Shown in pieces: positions 25,288-33,731 of a DNA stretch of 49,237 nt (the first letter of the stretch is position 1; every line of letters starts with the position of its first letter). The notes below the pieces were generated by a model. The model worked only from the letters and a program-made list of their open reading frames with translations. It had not been told where the DNA came from and ran no database searches. Origin of the DNA: Bryobacterales bacterium (lineage in GTDB: Bacteria > Acidobacteriota > Terriglobia > Bryobacterales > Bryobacteraceae). Location of the stretch: the NCBI GenBank assembly GCA_003163855.1, contig PLRJ01000060.1, positions 24,022-73,258 on the forward strand, in the 5' to 3' direction. The translations under genes were made by a program, and so were the position numbers.

Positions 25288-25296
25288 TGCTATACT
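25288..25296 (+). promoter_or_regulatory. Extended -10 promoter of the his operon
   Basis: TG-C-TATACT is an extended -10 element. With normal spacing, transcription would start at about 25303, at or one base before the leader-peptide GTG. The -35 position (about 25268-25273) shows no consensus, as can occur with extended -10 promoters. Confidence 0.45.
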
Positions 25297-25303
25297 TCGG
25301 TCA

Positions 25304-25354
25304 GTGATTACTCACGCACATCGCCATCATCTCCACCATCGCTCGATGGCTTAG
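25304..25354 (+). CDS. hisL: Histidine operon leader peptide
   Basis: A 16-codon frame, GTG start to TAG, reads MITHAHRHHLHHRSMA: six of sixteen residues are His, four of them in two adjacent pairs. It lies about 105 bp upstream of hisI and directly before an attenuator-like set of stems. Ribosome stalling at these codons when charged His-tRNA is scarce would control the downstream hairpins. No Shine-Dalgarno precedes the GTG, and the predicted transcript start is at or next to it, so initiation may be leaderless. This short frame is not found by length-based gene calling. Confidence 0.8.
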   Translation: MITHAHRHHLHHRSMA

Positions 25355-25426
25355 GCGGCGAATCTGCGTTCCCCACTTTAATCAAAAAGATTTGCAGACG
25401 CGCCCGCCGCTTGAGGTGGGCTTTTT
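25321..25426 (+). promoter_or_regulatory. His operon transcription attenuator (mutually exclusive stems)
   Basis: Three competing pairings are visible. Segment 1 TCGCC (25321-25325, in the His codons) can pair with segment 2 GGCGA (25357-25361); GCCATC (25323-25328) with GATGGC (25345-25350) is an alternative early stem. Segment 2 AGGCGGCG (25353-25360) can instead pair over 8 bp with CGCCGCTT (25405-25412, one G-T). That pairing destroys the terminator stem GCCCGCC/GGTGGGC (25402-25421). A ribosome stalled at the His codons would mask segment 1, free segment 2 and allow read-through. The geometry matches classical his/trp attenuators. Confidence 0.75.
25402..25426 (+). terminator. Attenuator terminator hairpin
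   Basis: GCCCGCC (25402-25408) pairs with GGTGGGC (25415-25421) over 7 bp with one G-T, loop GCTTGA, followed by TTTTT (25422-25426). It lies 36 bp before hisI, so it can only be a conditional terminator of the operon. Confidence 0.8.
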
Positions 25427-25461
25427 CGTTAGGAATCAACATAAGGGTGAAAGACTGGTCA

Positions 25462-25848
25462 ATGAGCGAAATACTGGATTTTGGCAAGCAGGATGGACTG
25501 ATTGCCGCCATTGTGCAGGATGCGAATACGCGGCGGGTCCTGATGCTCGGCTATATGAATCGTGAAGCGTTTCAGAAGACGCTAGCCAGTGGCAACGTTA
25601 CCTTTTTCAGCCGATCGCGGCAGAAGCTTTGGACCAAAGGCGAAAGCTCAGGACACGTGCTGAAGCTGAAATCGATGGCGGTGGATTGCGATGGCGATGC
25701 TTTGCTGGTGCAGGCCGATCCGGTTGGGCCGGGCGTGTGTCACGCGGGTTACGAAAGCTGTTTTTATCGCACGCTGACAGATGGTGAGTGGGTGGAAACA
25801 GACGCCAAGGCTTACGACCCGGATGCCGTGTATGGAGCGAAGAAGTGA
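25462..25848 (+). CDS. hisI: Phosphoribosyl-AMP cyclohydrolase
   Basis: This 128-residue enzyme opens the purine ring of phosphoribosyl-AMP, the third step of histidine synthesis. Motifs: [50 protein letters not shown] (metal Asp/Cys) and [11 protein letters not shown] (metal cysteines). It is the monofunctional form: no HisE domain follows. The ATG at 25462 follows AAGGGTGA; a longer frame from 25279 runs through the attenuator and is not real. It is the first structural gene of the operon. Its stop overlaps hisG by 4 bp (GTGA). Confidence 0.95.
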   Translation: MSEILDFGKQDGLIAAIVQDANTRRVLMLGYMNREAFQKTLASGNVTFFSRSRQKLWTKGESSGHVLKLKSMAVDCDGDALLVQADPVGPGVCHAGYESCFYRTLTDGEWVETDAKAYDPDAVYGAKK

Positions 25849-26714
25849 AGCTGAAGCTAGGCATTCCCAAGGGCAGCCTGGAAAATGCCACCATCGATCT
25901 GTTTCGCCGCGCCGGATTCAACATCACCACCAGCAGCCGCAGTTATTATCCCGCCATAGACGACCCGGAAATTGAATGCATGCTGATTCGCGCGCAGGAG
26001 ATGGCGCGCTATGTAGAAGATGGCGTGCTGGATGCAGGGCTTACGGGCCTCGATTGGGTAGCCGAAAACGAGGCGCAGGTGGAATGCGTGGCCGATCTTG
26101 TCTATGCCAAGCAGAGTTTCGGCAAAGTGCGGTGGGTGCTGGCTGCGCCGGAAACGTCAGTGTTTCAAAAAGTGGAAGATCTGCAAGGCAAGATTATTGC
26201 GACCGAACTGGTGCGGACCACGGAGCGCTATCTGGCTTCGCGCGGCGTGAAGGCCAAGGTGGAATTCAGCTGGGGGGCGACGGAAGTGAAGCCGCCGGTG
26301 CTGGCCGACGCCATAGTGGAAGTGACGGAGACCGGATCGTCTCTGCGCGCCAATAAGCTGCGCATTCTGGAAACGATTCTAGAATCGAACACGCAGCTGA
26401 TCGCCAACGCTTCGTCTTGGAAGAACGATTGGAAACGGCGCAAGCTGGAAGACATCAAGATGCTGCTGGAAGGCGCCATCAACGCGCTGGGCAAAGTGGG
26501 CCTGATGCTGAACGTGCGCAAAGTGGATTTGAGTGGCGTGCTGGGCGTGTTGCCGGCTTTGAAGAATCCCACTGTTTCGCAGTTGAGCGATGGCGAATGG
26601 GTGGCGGTGAATACCATTCTGGAAGAATCCACAGTGCGCGTGATTATTCCGCGCTTGAAAGAAGCCGGCGCGCAAGGCATTGTTGAGTATCCGTTGAACA
26701 AGATTGTGATGTAG
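25845..26714 (+). CDS. hisG: ATP phosphoribosyltransferase, long form
   Basis: This enzyme catalyses the first committed step of histidine synthesis, joining ATP and PRPP. From the GTG at 25845 it has 289 residues: the catalytic domains begin [20 protein letters not shown] and include [13 protein letters not shown] and [15 protein letters not shown]. The C-terminal 75 residues ([20 protein letters not shown] to [11 protein letters not shown]) are the ACT-like HisG_C domain that senses histidine. It is thus the hexameric long form and needs no HisZ. Feedback inhibition by histidine is expected from the family. Confidence 0.96.
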   Translation: MKLKLGIPKGSLENATIDLFRRAGFNITTSSRSYYPAIDDPEIECMLIRAQEMARYVEDGVLDAGLTGLDWVAENEAQVECVADLVYAKQSFGKVRWVLAAPETSVFQKVEDLQGKIIATELVRTTERYLASRGVKAKVEFSWGATEVKPPVLADAIVEVTETGSSLRANKLRILETILESNTQLIANASSWKNDWKRRKLEDIKMLLEGAINALGKVGLMLNVRKVDLSGVLGVLPALKNPTVSQLSDGEWVAVNTILEESTVRVIIPRLKEAGAQGIVEYPLNKIVM

Positions 26715-26723
26715 GCGCAGACC

Positions 26724-27968
26724 GTGATCCGCATATTGACACATAACGAGGCAAAGGCCTTTGCGCCGGACCGCAGCACGGACGATTCGCACTATGAAGC
26801 GGTGGTGCGTCCTATTCTGGCGGCTGTGCGCAAGGATGGCGATGCAGCGCTGCTTGCTTATGCGCGCCAGTTCGATAATTTGGGCGATGCGCCGCTGCTG
26901 ATTCCGGCGAGCGAGCTTGCGGAAGCAGCAGAATCGTTGACGCCGAACGTGCGCGCCGCGATTGAGACCGCGATTGCCAATATTCGTCAGTTCGCCGAAG
27001 CGCAACTGCCGCGCGAACGCTTTGAAGAATTTTCGCCAGGCCGGAAGCTGGGTTGGATCGTTCGCCCGTTGAAGGCCGTCGGCTGCTATGTTCCCTCAGG
27101 ACGCTATCCGCTGCCTTCAACGTTACTGATGACCGCCGTGCTGGCGCAGACCGCGGGTGTCGCGCGCATCTGTGCCACGTCGCCCAAGCCATCGAAGGAA
27201 ATATTGGCCTGCGCGCACATCCTTGGCATTAGCGAAGTCTACCGTGTGGGTGGAGCCCAAGCCATCGCCGCTATGGCGTTCGGTACGGAGAGCATCGCCC
27301 GTGTCGATCGGATTGTCGGTCCGGGCAATGCCTATGTCGCGGTGGCGAAGAAGCTGCTGGCGGGCGAAGTAGGAATCGATTTCCTGGCCGGTCCGACTGA
27401 GATTCTGATTCTGGCCGCCGATGGCGATGCGCGCGTGATTGCGGCTGACATGCTGGCGCAGGCCGAGCACGACGTCAGCGCCAGCGCCATGCTGTTGACC
27501 ACTTCGCACCAATTGGCGCAGCAGGTTTCGATGGAACTTGAACGTCAGTTGGCGACTTTAACCACCGCCGCCGTTGCGCGCGAATCGATTGATAAAGAGA
27601 GCTGCATTCTGGTGTTCGATGACATGGATGCGGCTGTGGCCTGCGCCAACCGGCTGGCGCCGGAGCATCTGAGTCTGCATGATGCTTCTTTACTTCCGAA
27701 AATCACTAACGCGGGAACGGTGTTTCTGGGTCAGAATTCGCCAGAATCGGCGGGCGATTATGCCGCTGGGCCGAGCCATGTTCTTCCCACCGGCGGCGCT
27801 TCGCGGCTGCGCGGCGGCTTGTCCGCGGCTGACTTTGTGAAGCTGATTGCCATTCAGCAATTAACACCGGCGGCACTGGCGCAGTTGGCTCCGGCGATAA
27901 CTACGCTGGCGCGCACCGAGGGTCTGGAAGGGCACGCGCGCGCGGTAGAGGTTCGCAATGGCTGTTAG
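26724..27968 (+). CDS. hisD: Histidinol dehydrogenase
   Basis: This 414-residue zinc enzyme oxidises histidinol to histidine in two NAD-dependent steps. Motifs: GWIVRPLKAVGCYVPSGRYP, GGAQAIAAMAFGTESI, DFLAGPTEILILAADGDARV, and the catalytic/zinc segment DMLAQAEHDVSASAMLLTTS. Late motifs are NRLAPEHLSLHD and SAGDYAAGPSHVLPTGG with a zinc-binding His. The start is GTG, 9 bp after hisG. The 3' end overlaps hisC by 11 bp. Confidence 0.97.
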   Translation: MIRILTHNEAKAFAPDRSTDDSHYEAVVRPILAAVRKDGDAALLAYARQFDNLGDAPLLIPASELAEAAESLTPNVRAAIETAIANIRQFAEAQLPRERFEEFSPGRKLGWIVRPLKAVGCYVPSGRYPLPSTLLMTAVLAQTAGVARICATSPKPSKEILACAHILGISEVYRVGGAQAIAAMAFGTESIARVDRIVGPGNAYVAVAKKLLAGEVGIDFLAGPTEILILAADGDARVIAADMLAQAEHDVSASAMLLTTSHQLAQQVSMELERQLATLTTAAVARESIDKESCILVFDDMDAAVACANRLAPEHLSLHDASLLPKITNAGTVFLGQNSPESAGDYAAGPSHVLPTGGASRLRGGLSAADFVKLIAIQQLTPAALAQLAPAITTLARTEGLEGHARAVEVRNGC

Positions 27969-29019
27969 TACAAAACTCACTCCGCGGCAGGCCGTGCTGG
28001 ACATGGCGCCGTATCATCCACCCACCGGGGCGCGCCGCAGCAAGCTCCGATTGGATTTCAATGAGAATACGGTGGGTGCGCCGCCGCATGTTATTGATTT
28101 CATCCAACGCTATCTCACGGCGGCCGACCTCAGCATGTATCCGGAATATGATCATGCACTGGAAGATTTGTCGCGCCACTTCGGCTGCGCGCTGAATGAA
28201 CTGACTTTGACCAACGGCACTGATGAAGCCATTCATCTGCTGTTGAGCACGTTTGTGGATCATGACCAGGAAGTGCTGATTCTGAAGCCTTCCTATGCGA
28301 TGTACCGCTTTTATGCGCAGCTTGCCGGCGCCAAGGTGCGCGAACTTGATTATCGCCCCGGCACTTTGGCGTTTCCGCTTGATGAAGTGCTGGAAGGCTT
28401 GACGCCGGCCACTCGCGCTGTCATGATCAGCAATCCGAATAATCCAACGGGCACCGGGATCGACCTTCGCGGCATCGAAAAAATCCTGGAGAAAGCGCCG
28501 CATACCGCTGTCCTTATCGACGAAGCGTATTACGAATTTTGCGGCGTAACCGCCATGCCGCTGCTGTCGCGTTACGCGAATTTATTTGTCAGCAGGACCT
28601 TTTCCAAAACCTATGGCATGGCCGCGATGCGCTGCGGCTGTTTGTTTTCGCAGGCGACGAATATTGCTCATGTGCGCAAAGGGCAATCGCCGTACAGCGT
28701 GAATGCCGTGGCTGCTATGGCCGCTCGCATTGCGGTGCAGGATAAGAAGTTTGTAGAAGATTACGTGCTTGAGGTGCTGACCGCGCGTGAACTGCTGTAC
28801 ATCGGGCTGGAAAAGTTGAACATTCCTTACATCCGGAGCCAGGCGAATTTTGTGTTGTTTCAGGCCGGAGATCGCGCGATTGAAATTCGCGATGCGTTGC
28901 GTGAGCGCGGCATTCTGGTGCGCGACCGCAGTTATGAAATTGCCGGCTGCGTGCGAGTGACGGTGGGAACGCGCGACCAGATCCGGCAGTTTTTAGAGGA
29001 GTTGGAGAAGCTATGGTAG
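27958..29019 (+). CDS. hisC: Histidinol-phosphate aminotransferase
   Basis: This 353-residue PLP-dependent fold-I aminotransferase converts imidazole-acetol phosphate to histidinol phosphate. Motifs: LRLDFNENTVGAPP, TNGTDEAIHLLLSTF, ISNPNNPTGTGID (Asn and PLP contact), VLIDEAYYEFCG, and the PLP lysine in SRTFSKTYGMAAMRCG. The C-terminus has RGILVRDRSYEIAGCVRVTVG. It overlaps hisD by 11 bp and the HAD gene by 7 bp, so translation is probably coupled. Confidence 0.96.
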   Translation: MAVSTKLTPRQAVLDMAPYHPPTGARRSKLRLDFNENTVGAPPHVIDFIQRYLTAADLSMYPEYDHALEDLSRHFGCALNELTLTNGTDEAIHLLLSTFVDHDQEVLILKPSYAMYRFYAQLAGAKVRELDYRPGTLAFPLDEVLEGLTPATRAVMISNPNNPTGTGIDLRGIEKILEKAPHTAVLIDEAYYEFCGVTAMPLLSRYANLFVSRTFSKTYGMAAMRCGCLFSQATNIAHVRKGQSPYSVNAVAAMAARIAVQDKKFVEDYVLEVLTARELLYIGLEKLNIPYIRSQANFVLFQAGDRAIEIRDALRERGILVRDRSYEIAGCVRVTVGTRDQIRQFLEELEKLW

Positions 29020-29711
29020 CCGAACGAACTCCTGAAGTTCTGGTATTCGACATGGACGGAGTGCTGGTGGAAGTGGGCCAAAGTTATTGGGAGGCCATTC
29101 GCCAGACGGTGGCGCATTTCACCGGACATTTGGTCTCGCATGACACCATCCAGGATTTTAAGAACGCCGGCGGATGGAATAACGACTGGGTGCTTTCGCA
29201 CCGGCTGATTGCCGATCAGGGCAAGACGGTCGAGTATGCGGACGTGGTGGCGGAGTTTAATCGAATTTTTCTGGGTGAGAACAACGACGGGCTAATCCGC
29301 AACGAACAATGGATGCCGCAAAATGGCTTGTTGGAGCGGCTGGGCAAGCATTCCGCGCTTGCCATCTTCACCGGGCGCGCGAAATTTGAAGCGGATGCCA
29401 CGCTGGACAAGTATGCGCCAGATATCAAATTTGAACCCATCATTACCGATGAATCGGTGGCGAATCCAAAGCCCGCTCCCGAAGGCTTGGAAATGATAAA
29501 GCAGCATTACCCCGGCAAGCACATCTGGTACTTGGGCGACACGGTGGATGACGCCCGCAGTGCGAAAGCGGCCGGCGTGCCGTTCATCGGCGTATCGATG
29601 CCGCACAACAATCGACATCGTGAAATCAGCGAGATCTTGCACCGCCTGGGCGCTTTTGCTGTGATTCAGGACATAAACGAACTGGAAGAATTATGCGCGA
29701 AGCCACGGTAG
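29013..29711 (+). CDS. HAD-superfamily phosphatase, candidate histidinol-phosphatase
   Basis: This 232-residue HAD subfamily IA hydrolase carries all four motifs: I in [13 protein letters not shown] in [13 protein letters not shown] Lys in [13 protein letters not shown], and IV in [20 protein letters not shown]. It is embedded in the his operon between hisC and hisB with overlaps of 7 and 19 bp. Neither a HisB-N domain nor a PHP- or IMP-type histidinol phosphatase occurs in the operon, and this position and fold suit that missing step. As I recall, relatives occur beside or fused to IGP dehydratase in other lineages. The sequence alone does not prove the substrate. Confidence 0.8.
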   Translation: MVAERTPEVLVFDMDGVLVEVGQSYWEAIRQTVAHFTGHLVSHDTIQDFKNAGGWNNDWVLSHRLIADQGKTVEYADVVAEFNRIFLGENNDGLIRNEQWMPQNGLLERLGKHSALAIFTGRAKFEADATLDKYAPDIKFEPIITDESVANPKPAPEGLEMIKQHYPGKHIWYLGDTVDDARSAKAAGVPFIGVSMPHNNRHREISEILHRLGAFAVIQDINELEELCAKPR

Positions 29712-30280
29712 AGCGAATCACCAAAGAAACGCAGATCAAAGGCGAGTTGCGTATTGAAGGAACCGGGATTTACGAAGTTTCCACCGGCATTCGCTTTCTG
29801 GATCACATGCTTGAGCTTTTCACCAAGCATGGCGCTTTCGACCTGAAACTCAACGCCAAGGGTGATTTGGACGTGGACCAGCATCACACGGTGGAAGACA
29901 CCGGCATTGTCCTGGGCGATCTGTTCGCGAAGGCGCTGGGCGACAGGCGCGGCATTAATCGCGCGGGTTATTTTGTGCAGACCATGGATGAATCGCTGGC
30001 GGTTGTCGCCGTGGATCTTGGCGGGCGGCCCGCGCTGGTGTACGACCAGCAAGTTACCGTCACGCATGTGGGCGATTTGCAGACCGAACTGTTGGAAGAC
30101 TTCTTCGACGGCTTTGCCAACCACGCCGGGGCGAATTTTCACGCCAAAATCAAGTACGGCCGTTCGAACCACCACAAGATTGAAGCCATCTTCAAATGTT
30201 TCGGCCGCGCCATGAGTTATGCCTGCTCTACTAACGAACGCTTGAAAGACCAGCTTCCGTCAACCAAGGGTTTGTTGTGA
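29693..30280 (+). CDS. hisB: Imidazoleglycerol-phosphate dehydratase
   Basis: This 195-residue manganese enzyme dehydrates imidazole glycerol phosphate. Both His-rich metal motifs are present: [17 protein letters not shown] with [13 protein letters not shown], and [17 protein letters not shown] with [18 protein letters not shown]. It is monofunctional, lacking the N-terminal HAD domain of enterobacterial HisB; the separate HAD gene just upstream may replace it. It starts inside the HAD gene (19-bp overlap) and ends with a GTGA overlap with hisH. Confidence 0.97.
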   Translation: MREATVERITKETQIKGELRIEGTGIYEVSTGIRFLDHMLELFTKHGAFDLKLNAKGDLDVDQHHTVEDTGIVLGDLFAKALGDRRGINRAGYFVQTMDESLAVVAVDLGGRPALVYDQQVTVTHVGDLQTELLEDFFDGFANHAGANFHAKIKYGRSNHHKIEAIFKCFGRAMSYACSTNERLKDQLPSTKGLL

Positions 30281-30870
30281 CCACGATTGTCGATTACGGC
30301 GCCGGCAATATTCGGTCGGTGCGCAACACGCTGGAAGAGATCGGTGCTCCGTATGAGGTGACCAACGATGCGGCCGTGGTATCGAAAGCTACCAAAGTGA
30401 TGTTGCCTGGAGTTGGCCATTTCGGGCAGATGCTGCATGCCATCGACAACCTGGGTTTGCGCGCGCCGCTGCTTGATCGTATTCGCGCTGGTGTGCCGTT
30501 TCTTGGCATCTGCGTAGGTCTGCAGTGTTTGTTCGAAGAGAGCGAGGAGGCGCCGGGGGTGGCTGGACTTGGCGTTTTTCCTGGCGTGGTGCAGCGCTTT
30601 GTTGGCGATGCGCGCATTCCGCACATGGGTTGGAATTCGCTTGACCGTACCAAGCCATCCAAACTTCTGGCGGGGTTGGACGAATCGGCGTACACGTATT
30701 TTGCGCACAGTTACTACGCGCCAGTGAATATGTCGACCGCCGCAACGTGCACTTACATTCATCCCTACTCGGCGGTGATTGAAGAAGGAAATGTACACGC
30801 TGTGCAGTTTCATCCGGAGAAGTCGGGGCCGGTGGGCTTGCGCGTAGTCGGCAATTTCGTGCAATTGTAA
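30277..30870 (+). CDS. hisH: Imidazole glycerol phosphate synthase, glutaminase subunit
   Basis: This 197-residue class-I glutamine amidotransferase supplies ammonia to HisF. The nucleophile Cys lies in [20 protein letters not shown], and the His/Glu of the triad in [19 protein letters not shown]. The start [18 protein letters not shown] is typical. Begins with GTG overlapping the hisB stop; ends with a one-base overlap (TAATG) with hisF, its partner. Confidence 0.97.
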   Translation: MTTIVDYGAGNIRSVRNTLEEIGAPYEVTNDAAVVSKATKVMLPGVGHFGQMLHAIDNLGLRAPLLDRIRAGVPFLGICVGLQCLFEESEEAPGVAGLGVFPGVVQRFVGDARIPHMGWNSLDRTKPSKLLAGLDESAYTYFAHSYYAPVNMSTAATCTYIHPYSAVIEEGNVHAVQFHPEKSGPVGLRVVGNFVQL

Positions 30871-31634
30871 TGCTGGCGAAACGAATCATCCCCTGCCTTG
30901 ATGTCACCGCCGGACGGGTGGTGAAAGGCATCAATTTCGTTGCTTTGCGCGACGCGGGCGATCCGGTTGAACTGGCCGAGCGCTACAACGACCAGGGCGC
31001 CGATGAACTGGTGTTCCTGGACATCACCGCATCGAGCGATGCGCGCGAGATTATGGTGGACCTGGTGGCGCGAACGGCGCGCAAAGTTTTTATTCCGCTG
31101 ACGGTAGGCGGAGGCATTCGTTCGGTCGTCGACGCGCGCAAAATTATTCTGGCGGGTGCGGATAAAGTCAGCGTCAACACCGCCGCCGTTCATCGGCCTG
31201 AACTGATTCGGGAGCTTAGCCTGGAATTTGGCGCGCAGGCGGTGGTGCTGGCGATTGATGCGCGGCGCGCGGCGCCAGGCAGTTGGAACGTTTATACAAA
31301 AGGCGGACGCCAGGATGAGGGCATCGATGCGGTAGGCTGGGCGCGCCGCGGCGAAGAATTGGGCGCCGGAGAAATTCTGCTCACATCTATGGACACCGAT
31401 GGTGTGCAGAGCGGTTTTGATTGTGCGCTAACGCGAGCGGTGGTAGAAGCTACCACTGTCCCTGTTATTGCTTCAGGCGGCGCGGGAACGCTGGAAGATT
31501 TTGCCGAAGTGTTCGTCAGCGGGCGCGCCGACGCCGCTCTGGCCGCCTCTGTCTTTCATTATGGTAAGTACACGGTTGCCGAGTTGAAGCATCATCTTGC
31601 ATCCGTGAATGTCCCGGTCAGACCTATTGCATGA
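30870..31634 (+). CDS. hisF: Imidazole glycerol phosphate synthase, cyclase subunit
   Basis: This 254-residue TIM-barrel enzyme makes imidazole glycerol phosphate and AICAR from PRFAR and ammonia. Catalytic Asp residues are in [19 protein letters not shown] and [14 protein letters not shown]. Phosphate-binding loops [12 protein letters not shown] and [17 protein letters not shown] are intact. It overlaps hisA by 4 bp (ATGA). Confidence 0.97.
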   Translation: MLAKRIIPCLDVTAGRVVKGINFVALRDAGDPVELAERYNDQGADELVFLDITASSDAREIMVDLVARTARKVFIPLTVGGGIRSVVDARKIILAGADKVSVNTAAVHRPELIRELSLEFGAQAVVLAIDARRAAPGSWNVYTKGGRQDEGIDAVGWARRGEELGAGEILLTSMDTDGVQSGFDCALTRAVVEATTVPVIASGGAGTLEDFAEVFVSGRADAALAASVFHYGKYTVAELKHHLASVNVPVRPIA

Positions 31635-32329
31635 TTATTCCCTGTATTGACCTTATGGACGGCAAAGTGGTCCAACTAGTGCAAGGCCGCACCAAAGTTC
31701 TGGAAGGCAAATCGCCCGATGAAATGCTGGATGAGTTCGCTGGCTTTCCGCAGATTCAGGTGATTGACCTGGATGCGGCTATGGGACGCGGTTCCAACGG
31801 CGACATGGTTGAGTATCTGGCGCGCCGGGCAGCCATCCGCGCAGGCGGCGGCGTACGCAGCGTGGAACGCGCGCAACAACTGATCGATCAAGGCGCATGC
31901 CGGGTTATTGTCGGCACAGCCGCCTTTGGCACGGATGGGCCGAATACCGAGTTTCTTAGCGAATTGAGCAAAGAGATTGGCCCTGAACACATCACGCTCG
32001 CGCTTGACAGCAAGCATGGGCACATTGTGGTGAAAGGCTGGCAGGAAGCAACCGAGTGGACCGCTATCGACATGATCAACCGGTTGGAGCCGTTTTGCTC
32101 GGGCTTCCTATGCACTTATGTGGACAAAGAAGGCATGATGCAGGGTACGGACCTGGATTGGTTTGCCAGTTTGCGCGCCGCCACGCCGCATGAGATTATC
32201 GCGGCCGGCGGCATAACCACGATGGAAGACATCAAGGCTCTTACTGCCATGCGTATTCACTGTGCGGTGGGCATGGCCATTTATACTGGCCGGCTGGCGC
32301 TGGCGGATTTGCGCCCGCTTAATGGATAA
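31631..32329 (+). CDS. hisA: ProFAR isomerase (HisA)
   Basis: This 232-residue TIM-barrel isomerase is related to HisF. The N-terminal [18 protein letters not shown] carries the catalytic Asp. Other segments are [53 protein letters not shown] (second catalytic Asp) and [16 protein letters not shown]. It is the final gene of the operon; the product feeds HisF. The loop containing [12 protein letters not shown] is usual for HisA. No clear terminator follows; the next gene starts 51 bp downstream. Confidence 0.93.
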   Translation: MIIPCIDLMDGKVVQLVQGRTKVLEGKSPDEMLDEFAGFPQIQVIDLDAAMGRGSNGDMVEYLARRAAIRAGGGVRSVERAQQLIDQGACRVIVGTAAFGTDGPNTEFLSELSKEIGPEHITLALDSKHGHIVVKGWQEATEWTAIDMINRLEPFCSGFLCTYVDKEGMMQGTDLDWFASLRAATPHEIIAAGGITTMEDIKALTAMRIHCAVGMAIYTGRLALADLRPLNG

Positions 32330-32380
32330 GCGTCTGCTGCCCGTTTCGCTTTGCCATCATGTAATGGAGGGAATTTACGA

Positions 32381-33697
32381 ATGAATTGGAAATCTAAGCG
32401 CCCGGCGTTGTTGATCGCCGTCTCGGCCGTTTCCATCGCCGGATTCGTCCATATCGCCACCGCCGATACGTCCGACGTTGCCGACGTCATCACGGGCACG
32501 TCAGCCTTCACAGATTACAAGCAGGAAAAGCCAGGAACATTCCGCAAAATCACCGTTGCCGATCTGCCCAAGCCTTATGCGACGGAGGGCGTTGCGAATG
32601 CCGCCAGGGTAATACCCAAGCCGAACGATGCGTGGCCCAAGACGTTGGCGGGTTTCAAGGTGGATCTCTACGCTTCCGGTTTGAGAGGACCGCGTGAGAT
32701 TCGTACTGCCCCGAACGGCGATCTCTTCGTTTCCGAAAGTGACGCCGGCGAATTGAAAGTCTTTCGCGGCATTACCAAAGAGGGCAAATTTGAGCAGCAG
32801 AGTTTATTCACCGACGGACTTAAGCAGAATTTCGGCATAGCCTTCTATCCGCTGGGCAACAACCCGCAGTGGGTATACGTCGGCAATACTAATTCCGTTG
32901 TTCGATTTCCCTATCATAATGGCGACCTGAAGGCATCTGGCCCGGCTGAAGTTATTGTGCCGGAGCTTCCCAGCGGCGGCGGCCATATCACCCGCGATCT
33001 GGCGTTTTCCAAAGACGGCAGCAAGCTGTTCGTTTCTGTCGGCTCCGCTTCGAACGTGGACGATCCCGACACCCATCCAAAGGAGACGCATCGCGCCGAT
33101 ATCCTGGAATACACACCCGATGGGAAGTTTTTGAAAATTTATGCTGCCGGCATTCGCAATCCGGTGGGCATTGCCGTGAACCCGATTACCGGCCAACTGT
33201 GGTGTTCGGTGAATGAGCGCGACATGCTGGGCGACAATTTGGTGCCCGATTACATCACCTCTGTGAAAGAGGACGGGTTCTACGGCTGGCCCTGGTATTA
33301 CATGGGCAATCATCACGATCCGCGGCTGGAAGGCAAACATCCCGAGCTGGCGCAAAAAGTAACTGTACCTGACGTATTGCTGCAGCCGCATAACGCTTCG
33401 CTCGAGATGACTTTCTATTCCGGTCGGCAGTTCCCCAAACAGTACGACGGTGACATCTTCGCGGCCGAGCATGGTTCGTGGAACAAGGCTGTGCGCGCCG
33501 GCTATGAAGTGATTCGGGTTCCGCTGGCACACGGCAAGGCGGAGGGCGTTTACGAAGACTTTCTTACCGGATTCGTCACTCCTGACGGCGGCGTTTGGGG
33601 AAGACCGGTGGGCGTTGCTACCGCGCCTGATGGATCATTAATGGTTAGTGATGACGCTTATAAGGCATTATGGCGGGTATCCTATGTTGGCAAGTAA
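32381..33697 (+). CDS. Exported glucose/sorbosone dehydrogenase-like beta-propeller protein
   Basis: This 438-residue protein has a signal peptide (ALLIAVSAVSIAGFVHIATA) and a six-bladed propeller of the PQQ-dependent sugar (sorbosone) dehydrogenase type. Motifs: SGLRGPREIRTAPNGDLFVS, GGHITRDLAFSKDGSKLFVS, AAGIRNPVGIAVNPITGQLW, VNERDMLGDNLVPDYI, and IFAAEHGSWNKA. The ATG at 32381 follows GGAGGG; an upstream TTG/ATG extension is unlikely. It acts in the periplasm, probably oxidising a sugar or binding a cofactor; PQQ use cannot be proven from sequence. It follows hisA by 51 bp but is probably separate in function. Confidence 0.85.
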   Translation: MNWKSKRPALLIAVSAVSIAGFVHIATADTSDVADVITGTSAFTDYKQEKPGTFRKITVADLPKPYATEGVANAARVIPKPNDAWPKTLAGFKVDLYASGLRGPREIRTAPNGDLFVSESDAGELKVFRGITKEGKFEQQSLFTDGLKQNFGIAFYPLGNNPQWVYVGNTNSVVRFPYHNGDLKASGPAEVIVPELPSGGGHITRDLAFSKDGSKLFVSVGSASNVDDPDTHPKETHRADILEYTPDGKFLKIYAAGIRNPVGIAVNPITGQLWCSVNERDMLGDNLVPDYITSVKEDGFYGWPWYYMGNHHDPRLEGKHPELAQKVTVPDVLLQPHNASLEMTFYSGRQFPKQYDGDIFAAEHGSWNKAVRAGYEVIRVPLAHGKAEGVYEDFLTGFVTPDGGVWGRPVGVATAPDGSLMVSDDAYKALWRVSYVGK

Positions 33698-33731
33698 ACT
33701 AAGAAGCCAAACCTAAGGCGATCGACGAACG

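Noticed and set aside
25279-25461. Extended HisI N-terminus from ATG 25279
   Set aside because: It passes through the attenuator and terminator in a different frame from the His-rich leader; HisI homology begins at MSEILDF with its own ribosome site.
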